From NCBI GenBank assembly GCA_016285345.1, contig JAEEQN010000016.1, positions 1 to 58,088 of the forward strand: a DNA stretch of 58,088 nt, written 5' to 3'. The first letter of the stretch is position 1; every line of letters begins with the position of its first letter. The DNA is from Victivallales bacterium. GTDB taxonomy: Bacteria; Verrucomicrobiota; Lentisphaeria; Victivallales; UBA1829. The position numbers and the translations under genes were made by a program. Shown here piece after piece: positions 43,066 to 49,497 of this stretch. The notes below the pieces were generated by a model, which did no database searches, was not told the DNA's origin, and worked only from the letters and a program-made list of their open reading frames with translations.

Positions 43066-44958
43066 ATGAAGAAGAACAACATCGCGGTCATCCTGATCCT
43101 CGCCGTCTCGGCGGTGCTGTTTACGCTGGGAGTCATCAAAAAAATCCAGCATATGACATCCGGCGCAAGCAAGTCCGGAAACATTATCGCCGTCATCCCG
43201 AAAGGTACCGCCTCCATGTGGTGGGAAGTCGTCCGCAGCGGCGCGGAACAGGCCGGCAAGGAAGAAGGCTACACCATCAGCTGGAACGGTCCCGAGCAGG
43301 AAAACGACCGCGAGAAGCAGATCCAGTCGGTCGAAGACGCCCTCACGCACGGCATCAAGGCGCTCGTGCTCGGCCCGAACGACTCCAAGGCGCTCGTCCG
43401 CCCGGTCGAAAAAGCCAAGGAGACCGGCATCCCGGTCGTGATCATCGATTCCAGCATCGAGACCGACAAATATGATTCTTTCGCCGCCACGGACAACGTC
43501 CTGGGCGGAGCCGAAGCCGCACGCCGTCTCGGCGCGGCCCTGAACGGTCACGGCAAAGTCATCCTCACATGCTTCATCCAGAACTCCGCCTCCACCGACG
43601 ACCGGGCGAAGGGCTTCAAGGAAACGCTCGCGAAGGAATTCCCCGGCATCGAGCTGATCGCCGAACAGTACACGCTCGGCACGGTCGAGGACGCCCGCCA
43701 GAAGACCGTCGACATGCTCACCAAGCACAGCGATACCGACGGCGTTTTCGCGGTCAACCAGCCCGTCTCCGTCGGCGCGTACAAGGCGCTCCAGACGCAG
43801 GGGCTGACCGGCAAGGTCAAGTTCGTCGGCTTCGACTCCGACCCGGTCCTCCTTGAAGGCATCGAAAAGGGCGAGGTCGACTCCCTCATCGTCCAGAACC
43901 CGTTCGAGATCGGCTACTCCGGCGTGAAGACCGCCGTCGCGATCCTCCAGGGCAAGCAGGTCGAAAAGCTCAAGCCCATCCCCAGCATGATCGTCGACAA
44001 GTCCAACCTCGACGAGATGAAAGTGAAATTCCCTGCCGCGCTCGGGCTCACTTCCGGCAAACCCAAAGATAAGGCGCAGACCGGCAAAACCATCGCCGTC
44101 ATCCCGAAAGGCACCGCCTCCATGTGGTGGGAAGTCGTCCGCAAGGGCGCGGAAAAGGCCGGCGAGGAGGAAGGCTACAAGATCAGCTGGAACGGCCCCG
44201 AACAGGAAAACGACCGGGAAAAGCAGATCCAGTCGGTCGAGGATTCCCTCACCCGCGGCGCGGTCGCGCTCGTGCTCGGACCGAACGACGCGAAGGCGCT
44301 TGTCCGCCCGGTCGAAAAGGCGAAAGCCTCCGGCATCCCCGTGGTCATCATCGACTCCAGCCTTGAGACCGACAAGTACGACTCCTTCGCCGCCACGGAC
44401 AACGTCGAGGGCGGAGCGGACGCCGCACGCCGCCTGGGCGCGGCCCTGAACGGTCACGGCAAAGTCATCCTCACCTGCTTCATCCAGAACTCCGCTTCCA
44501 CCGACGACCGGGCCAAAGGCTTTAAGGAAACCCTCTCGAAGGAATTCCCCGGCATCGAACTCGTCGCCGAACAGTACACGCTCGGCACGGTCGAAGACGC
44601 CCGCCAGAAGACCGTCGACATGCTCACCAAGCACAACGACATCGACGGGCTCTTCGCCGTAAACCAGCCCACGTCCGTCGGCGCGTACAAGGCGCTCCAG
44701 AGCCAGAAGCTCACCGGCAAAGTCAAGTTCGTCGGGTTCGACTCCGATCCGGTCCTCCTCGAAGGCATCGAAAAGGGCGAAGTCGACTCCCTCATCGTGC
44801 AGGATCCCTACAAGATCGGCTACACCGGCGTCAAGACCGCGGTCGACATCCTCGACGGGAAAAAGGTCGAAAAGCTCAAACCGATCCCCAGCATGATCGT
44901 CGACAAGAACAATCTTGAAGAGCAGAAAAAAGAAAACCCGGCCGCTTTGGGACTCTGA
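43066..44958 (+). CDS. Sugar ABC transporter binding protein with two fused, near-identical SBP domains
   Basis: A 630-residue periplasmic protein anchored by an N-terminal hydrophobic segment (about residues 6-23). It contains two complete periplasmic binding domains of the ribose/galactose type in one chain, starting at about residues 40 and 342, with a 302-residue period. Each begins IAVIPKGTASMWWEVVR and contains WNGPEQENDREKQIQSVED, VVIIDSS, ATDN and FVGFDSDPVLLEGIEKGEVDS. By my count about 35-40 of roughly 290 aligned residues differ. Normal family members carry one domain of about 300 residues. The joint is a short Gly/Lys/Asp-rich linker (SGKPKDKAQTGK). It is followed by its ATPase and permease. 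The sugar is unknown. Confidence 0.93.
   Translation: MKKNNIAVILILAVSAVLFTLGVIKKIQHMTSGASKSGNIIAVIPKGTASMWWEVVRSGAEQAGKEEGYTISWNGPEQENDREKQIQSVEDALTHGIKALVLGPNDSKALVRPVEKAKETGIPVVIIDSSIETDKYDSFAATDNVLGGAEAARRLGAALNGHGKVILTCFIQNSASTDDRAKGFKETLAKEFPGIELIAEQYTLGTVEDARQKTVDMLTKHSDTDGVFAVNQPVSVGAYKALQTQGLTGKVKFVGFDSDPVLLEGIEKGEVDSLIVQNPFEIGYSGVKTAVAILQGKQVEKLKPIPSMIVDKSNLDEMKVKFPAALGLTSGKPKDKAQTGKTIAVIPKGTASMWWEVVRKGAEKAGEEEGYKISWNGPEQENDREKQIQSVEDSLTRGAVALVLGPNDAKALVRPVEKAKASGIPVVIIDSSLETDKYDSFAATDNVEGGADAARRLGAALNGHGKVILTCFIQNSASTDDRAKGFKETLSKEFPGIELVAEQYTLGTVEDARQKTVDMLTKHNDIDGLFAVNQPTSVGAYKALQSQKLTGKVKFVGFDSDPVLLEGIEKGEVDSLIVQDPYKIGYTGVKTAVDILDGKKVEKLKPIPSMIVDKNNLEEQKKENPAALGL
43183..44955 (+). 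repeat. In-frame tandem duplication of the binding-protein domain
   Basis: Copy 1 runs from 43183 to about 44052 and copy 2 from 44089 to about 44955, with a 906-base offset (302 codons) and a spacer of about 36 bases. The copies remain closely similar at the DNA level over long stretches but differ at many synonymous sites, so the duplication is not very recent and is unlikely to be an assembly artefact. Confidence 0.9.
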
Positions 44959-44961
44959 CCT

Positions 44962-46458
44962 ATGGACAACAAATCTCCTCAAACCTACTCTCTGGCGATG
45001 CACGACATCGTCAAGACGTTCGGGCCGGTGACCGCCCTTTCCGGCGTCAGCTTCTCGGCGCGCCCGGGCACCGTGCACGCCCTCTGCGGCGAAAACGGCG
45101 CCGGCAAATCCACCCTCATGAAGGTCCTTTCCGGCATCCACACGCCGGACTCCGGCTATATCGAGCTCTTCGGTGAAAAGGTCGAACTCACGAGCCCGAA
45201 GGATTCCCTCGACCGCGGCATCTCCATGCTCTACCAGGAACTCGACCTGGCGGGCGACCTCACCGTCGCGGACAACATCTTCCTCGGACGCGAGATCATG
45301 AAGTTCGGACGCATGGACTCCAAGGCAATGCGGGAACGCGCCCGCGCCATTATCAAGGAAAACAACTTCGACCTCGACCCGGACACGCTCATCAGCACGC
45401 TGTCGACCGGCGACTGCCAGATCGTCGAGCTGCTGAAGGCGCTGGAACGCAACGCGAAGATCATCGTGATGGACGAACCGACGTCCTCGCTCTCCGAAAA
45501 GGAGGCCGACCAGCTCTTCTCCATCGTGAAGGACCTCCGCAAACGCGGCCTCACGATCATCTACATCTCGCACCGGCTGGAAGAGGTCATGGACCTCGCC
45601 GACGACGTCAGCATCCTGCGCGACGGCGCGGTCGTCTCCTCCGGCCCGCTCTCCGAATACACCGTCCAGCGCATCGTCCACGAGATGGTCGGCCGCGAGC
45701 TTTCCGACTACTATCCGCCGCGCAGCGTCGAGATCGGCGACGTCTGTTTCGAGGCGAAAAACCTCGCTTCCGACGAAGGCATCGAGGACATCTCGTTCCA
45801 GGTCCGCCGGGGCGAAGTCGTCGGCATGGCCGGACTCGTCGGCGCGGGCCGCACCGAGACCGCCCGCGCGATCTTCGGGCTCCAGCCGCTCACAGCGGGT
45901 CAGCTCTTCCTGAACGGGAAAGAACTGAAGATCAAGACGCCCGCCGACGCCATCGCGGGGCGCATCGCCTATCTCCCCGAGGACCGCAAGCGCTGCGGCC
46001 TCTGCGTCGGACTGCCCTGCCGGGACAACATCATGCTCCCGAACTACGAGGCAACCGGCATGAAATGGCTTCTGGACTTCGGAAAGGAAAAGGAGCTCAT
46101 GGACGAATACGGCGGCAAGGTCAAGCTCAAATGGGCGTCCCCGTACGATGAGGCGTCCTCGCTTTCCGGCGGCAACCAGCAGAAACTTCTTGTGGCGCGC
46201 TGGCTCCTCGCCAACCCGGACTTCATCATCTTCGACGAACCCACGCGCGGCATCGACGTCGGCGCGAAAAAGGAGATCTACACGCTCATCAACGAGCTCG
46301 CCGCCGCGGGCAAGGGCGTCCTCGTGATCTCGTCCGAGCTGCCCGAACTCTTCGGCATCTGCGACCGTCTGCTCGTTTTCCGCAGGAAGCGCCTCGCCGC
46401 ACAGCTCGAAACAGAAAAAACCACACAGGAAGAAGTCATGCACTTCGCCGTCTGCTGA
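44962..46458 (+). CDS. Sugar ABC transporter ATPase (RbsA/MglA type, two ABC domains)
   Basis: A 498-residue double ATPase that powers uptake of monosaccharides. Domain 1 has Walker A GENGAGKSTL near residue 40, signature LSTGDCQ and Walker B IIVMDEPTSSLS. Domain 2 has the usual degenerate P-loop GLVGAGRTETARAI, signature SLSGGNQQKLLVARW and Walker B FIIFDEPTRGIDVGAK. It starts 3 bases after the binding-protein stop with no clear ribosome binding site, so it is probably translated by coupling. It works with the permease that follows. Confidence 0.95.
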   Translation: MDNKSPQTYSLAMHDIVKTFGPVTALSGVSFSARPGTVHALCGENGAGKSTLMKVLSGIHTPDSGYIELFGEKVELTSPKDSLDRGISMLYQELDLAGDLTVADNIFLGREIMKFGRMDSKAMRERARAIIKENNFDLDPDTLISTLSTGDCQIVELLKALERNAKIIVMDEPTSSLSEKEADQLFSIVKDLRKRGLTIIYISHRLEEVMDLADDVSILRDGAVVSSGPLSEYTVQRIVHEMVGRELSDYYPPRSVEIGDVCFEAKNLASDEGIEDISFQVRRGEVVGMAGLVGAGRTETARAIFGLQPLTAGQLFLNGKELKIKTPADAIAGRIAYLPEDRKRCGLCVGLPCRDNIMLPNYEATGMKWLLDFGKEKELMDEYGGKVKLKWASPYDEASSLSGGNQQKLLVARWLLANPDFIIFDEPTRGIDVGAKKEIYTLINELAAAGKGVLVISSELPELFGICDRLLVFRRKRLAAQLETEKTTQEEVMHFAVC

Positions 46459-46483
46459 CATTCAACTCAGGAGTATTATCCAT

Positions 46484-47467
46484 ATGAACCGCTTCGCCAA
46501 ACAACTGCTTCCGTTCTGCTCCCTCATCTTCATCATTTCCCTCTGCACGTTCCTGGAGCCGGACAATTTCCTTTCCACCCGGAACCTCGTCAACGTCCTC
46601 TGCCGTTCCTCCATCAACGGCATCATGGCCGCGGGCATGACCTACATCATCATCACCGGCGGCATCGACCTCTCGGTCGGCTCCATGCTCGCCATGTGCG
46701 GCATGATCGGTGCGGCGTCCATGCTGTATTTCTCAGGCGGGACCTGGGCGGACATCTCGTCCGGCAGCTACATTCACCTGAAGCTCGGCGCGATGATCGC
46801 CGGCACGCTGGTCTGCGTCCTCGCGGGCGCGGTCTGCGGCTTCGCCAACGGCATGCTGATCACGAAACTGAAGCTCGCGCCGTTCATCGTAACCCTCGGC
46901 ACCATGAGCATCTTCCGCGGTATTTCCTACATCATGAACGCGGGCAAGCCCTTCGCCGTCTCCGACTACAGCTGGCTTGACACCGGACGCGTCGCGGGCA
47001 TCCCCTCCTCCGTGATCCTGCTCGTGATCGTCATGGTCGCCTTCTGGTTCCTGCTGAAGCACACCCGCTTCGGACGCTACACCTACGCCATCGGCTCCAA
47101 CGTCCAGACCGCGTTCCACGCCGGCATCAACGTGAACAAGACGATCGTCTGGATCTACACCCTCACCGGCGCGCTCGTCGGCCTCGCCTCCATGATCACC
47201 GTCGCCCGCGCCAGCACGGCCCAGCCGACAGCCGGCATCTCGCTCGAACTCGACATCATCGCCGCCTGCATCATCGGCGGCTGCGCCCCCTCCGGCGGAC
47301 GCGGCACCATGATGGGCACCGTCATCGGCACGCTGCTTATCAGCTTCCTCCGCAACGGGCTCACCCTGCTCGACATCTCCACGAACGTCCAGCTCGTCGT
47401 GATCGGCCTCATCATCATCGTGGCTGTGACCGCCGACCAGATCGCGACCCGCCGGAAAGCCACCTGA
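46484..47467 (+). CDS. Sugar ABC transporter permease (RbsC type)
   Basis: A 327-residue inner membrane protein with eight to ten hydrophobic segments, characteristic of the ribose/xylose/galactose permeases. Family landmarks are GGIDLSVGSMLAMCGMIGA, FANGMLITKLKLAPFIVTLG and the cytoplasmic-loop region AACIIGGCAPSGGRGTMMGT. It lies 25 bases after the ATPase gene behind CAGGAGTATTATCCAT. A single permease would form a homodimer. The operon ends at a strong terminator. No kinase or isomerase is linked, so the sugar cannot be named. Confidence 0.95.
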   Translation: MNRFAKQLLPFCSLIFIISLCTFLEPDNFLSTRNLVNVLCRSSINGIMAAGMTYIIITGGIDLSVGSMLAMCGMIGAASMLYFSGGTWADISSGSYIHLKLGAMIAGTLVCVLAGAVCGFANGMLITKLKLAPFIVTLGTMSIFRGISYIMNAGKPFAVSDYSWLDTGRVAGIPSSVILLVIVMVAFWFLLKHTRFGRYTYAIGSNVQTAFHAGINVNKTIVWIYTLTGALVGLASMITVARASTAQPTAGISLELDIIAACIIGGCAPSGGRGTMMGTVIGTLLISFLRNGLTLLDISTNVQLVVIGLIIIVAVTADQIATRRKAT

Positions 47468-47506
47468 TCCGAGTCAGCGGAATCCATTCTTTTTCCGCTT
47501 GAACAT

Positions 47507-47541
47507 CGCCGCACGGGACACGTTTTCCGTGCGGCGTTTTT
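47507..47541 (+). terminator. Terminator of the sugar ABC operon
   Basis: CGCCGCACGG (47507-47516) pairs with CCGTGCGGCG (47527-47536), followed by five T. Confidence 0.92.
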
Positions 47542-47605
47542 CGTCTCTTTTTTCTGCTCGTTTCTGCTATATTTAGCAAATAAACATCTTTCACGTGATT
47601 TAGAC

Positions 47606-47633
47606 TTGATAATATTTTTTGGTTGATTATATT
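47606..47633 (+). promoter_or_regulatory. Promoter of the YbjQ-YbjQ-PrsW operon
   Basis: TTGATA (47606-47611), 16-base spacer, TATATT (47628-47633), about 70 bases before the first ATG. Confidence 0.7.
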
Positions 47634-47705
47634 TTAAGAGTCAAATTCTGATTCCGTCAAGAACGGATTCGATCCCCCCGAAATCATCTTCCAGGAGAAT
47701 AACAA

Positions 47706-48041
47706 ATGATCGTCGTCAATACCGAAACCATCCCCGGCATGAGGATCGTCGAGCTCAAAGGTCTGGTCCAGGGCAACACCGTCCGCGCAAAACATGTGGG
47801 CCGGGACATCGCCGCATCCCTCAAAAACCTGGTGGGCGGCGAGCTCAGCGGCTACACGGAGCTTCTGGTAGAATCCCGCCGCGAAGCCGTGGCGCGCATG
47901 ATCGCCCAGGCCGAAGAGCTCCACGCCAACGCCATCGTCAACGTCCGGTTCGCCACCAGCAGCATCACCGCGGGCGCGGCCGAGCTTTACGCCTACGGGA
48001 CAGCCGTGATCGCGGTCCCGGACACCCCGGCGGAGGCATGA
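47706..48041 (+). CDS. YbjQ/UPF0145 family protein (soluble)
   Basis: A 111-residue protein covering the whole UPF0145 (YbjQ) domain: NTETIPGMRIVELKGLVQGNT, then RDIAASLKNLVGGELSGYTELL, ARMIAQAEELHANAIVNVRF and the C-terminal strand AYGTAVIAV. The family forms small pentamer-like barrels of unknown function, sometimes described as heavy-metal-binding-like. It starts after CAGGAGAATAACAA and its stop overlaps the start of the next gene (ATGA-type), so the operon is tightly coupled. Confidence 0.9.
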   Translation: MIVVNTETIPGMRIVELKGLVQGNTVRAKHVGRDIAASLKNLVGGELSGYTELLVESRREAVARMIAQAEELHANAIVNVRFATSSITAGAAELYAYGTAVIAVPDTPAEA

Positions 48042-48544
48042 CCGTGGGCGACGGTGATACGAAAGACGTCGTGCAGGGCTTCATCGCCCTGTTCATGTAC
48101 GTCGTCCTGCCGGTGATCCTGCTGGGCACCACATGGATCACCCAGCACAATATCCTCCGGGCACGCAGAAAAATGCTGTCCGAGCAGGAAGAGTATTTCC
48201 GGAAAAAGGTCCCGATGACGAACCTGAAACAGTTCCCCGCCGGAAGCTCGGCCGCGATGCTCGTGACAGGCTCCGCGGTGATCGCCGACAACTATTTCGT
48301 CTCGTTCATCGCGGGGTTCAAGCACCTCTTCGGCGGCGAGATGAAAGGCTATACCGGGATGTGCTCCGACGCGCGCCGTCTGGCCCTGGTCCGCATGCTT
48401 CAGGAGGCGGAACATTTCGGCGCGAACGCGGTCTGCAACGTTCGCTTCGAAACATCCACTATCAATTCCGGCGAGGCAAGGAAAAAGTCCGGCGGCGTGG
48501 AGCTGATCGCCTACGGAACGGCGTTCCGGACCGCCGGGTCATGA
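48038..48544 (+). CDS. YbjQ/UPF0145 family protein with membrane anchor
   Basis: A 168-residue second YbjQ-domain protein. Residues 13-32 form a membrane helix (VVQGFIALFMYVVLPVILLG) absent from the first protein, followed by a charged stretch and then the domain: ADNYFVSFIAGFKHLFGGEMKGYTG (split here), ALVRMLQEAEHFGANAVCNVRF, ELIAYGTAF. It overlaps both neighbours by 4 bases. A soluble and a membrane-tethered YbjQ together may form a mixed oligomer at the membrane, which is inference. Confidence 0.85.
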   Translation: MTVGDGDTKDVVQGFIALFMYVVLPVILLGTTWITQHNILRARRKMLSEQEEYFRKKVPMTNLKQFPAGSSAAMLVTGSAVIADNYFVSFIAGFKHLFGGEMKGYTGMCSDARRLALVRMLQEAEHFGANAVCNVRFETSTINSGEARKKSGGVELIAYGTAFRTAGS

Positions 48545-49311
48545 AAGACCGGGAAAAAAAGCTTTTTTCCGTGGAAAACGAGGTCGCCCTGCACCCGGAT
48601 CAGAACCGGGAACGGCCTCATGCGGAGGATTTGCCCGAACCCCGCGAGGAGATCACAAACTCCGAATCGTGTTATTATTCCTCCACGGCCTTCGAACCGG
48701 GCGTGGGAGACGGTGTTTCGACGGAATACCGTGAATTGCTCCGCCACGAACAGGACCGTTATCCTGACTCCATCCTTCCGTTCATCTCTATCCTCGCAGG
48801 CATCGCGGGCGGCGTTTTCGCCGTCCCGGCAGTGATCCTGAACGAAATCGCCGGCGCGTTTTCGGCGGTATCCATTCTGAGCGCCGGGGGCTTCGTCCTC
48901 GTCGTCCTCGGTCCGTTCGCAGAGGAGACGCTGAAGCAGAGCGGCGCGGTCTTCCAGCTGGAAAAGATGCGCGGTTCGATCCGGTACAGCTGGCAATTCT
49001 ATCTGTCCGGCATGCTGGGCGGCCTGGTCTTCAGCGTGCTGGAGAACATCATCTACCAGTGCCTCTATCTGAGAAACCTCCCGCCGGAGAAGCTGGCGAA
49101 TGTCATGGCGTTCCGCTGGACCATCTGCACGGCGCTGCACATCCTCTGCACCGTGATCTCCTCCATGGGGCTCCGGCATGTCTGGCGGGAAAGCCTCGAA
49201 AAAGAGCGCCCCTGCCGGATTTACGAAGCGTTTCCGTGGTTCGCGGCGGCGACCGCCGTTCACGGGCTTTACAACCTGTCCATGACGCTCCTGAATCCGT
49301 TCGACGTCTGA
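48541..49311 (+). CDS. PrsW-family intramembrane protease
   Basis: A 256-residue membrane protein of the PrsW glutamic-type protease family, known in Bacillus for cleaving an anti-sigma factor. A soluble N-terminal region of about 80 residues is followed by hydrophobic segments. All the family motifs are visible: EETLK near residue 128, SVLENIIYQ near 163, the RWTICTALHILCT helix with conserved His, and HGLYN near the end. It overlaps the membrane YbjQ gene by 4 bases (ATGA). There is no anti-sigma factor or sigma gene in the operon, so the substrate is unknown; the partner YbjQ proteins are natural suspects. Confidence 0.88.
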   Translation: MKDREKKLFSVENEVALHPDQNRERPHAEDLPEPREEITNSESCYYSSTAFEPGVGDGVSTEYRELLRHEQDRYPDSILPFISILAGIAGGVFAVPAVILNEIAGAFSAVSILSAGGFVLVVLGPFAEETLKQSGAVFQLEKMRGSIRYSWQFYLSGMLGGLVFSVLENIIYQCLYLRNLPPEKLANVMAFRWTICTALHILCTVISSMGLRHVWRESLEKERPCRIYEAFPWFAAATAVHGLYNLSMTLLNPFDV

Positions 49312-49414
49312 AAAAGCTTCTTCGCCTCATAACCTCCTCGGCCGAACAGCGCCAGCTTCGCGGTCTTCCCGGCGCGCTTTTAATAAATTATAGTAATTCT
49401 TTACTCCGGTATGC

Positions 49415-49443
49415 TTGACAAGCCCGCATAATGGTGCTATATT
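49415..49443 (+). promoter_or_regulatory. Promoter of the type I secretion operon
   Basis: TTGACA (49415-49420), 17-base spacer, TATATT (49438-49443), about 55 bases before the ATG; close to ideal. Confidence 0.8.
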
Positions 49444-49497
49444 AGTGCAATCCGGAGCCATTTTTTTGTACGATTCATAACCAAATATGGAAATCTC

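Noticed and set aside
43183-44955. Possibility that the duplicated binding domain is an assembly artefact
   Set aside because: The two copies differ at many synonymous and nonsynonymous positions and are joined in frame by a distinct linker.
42919-46461. 1180-codon open frame on the minus strand
   Set aside because: It is the mirror of the duplicated binding protein and the RbsA-type ATPase; its own repeats are only the shadow of the real duplication.
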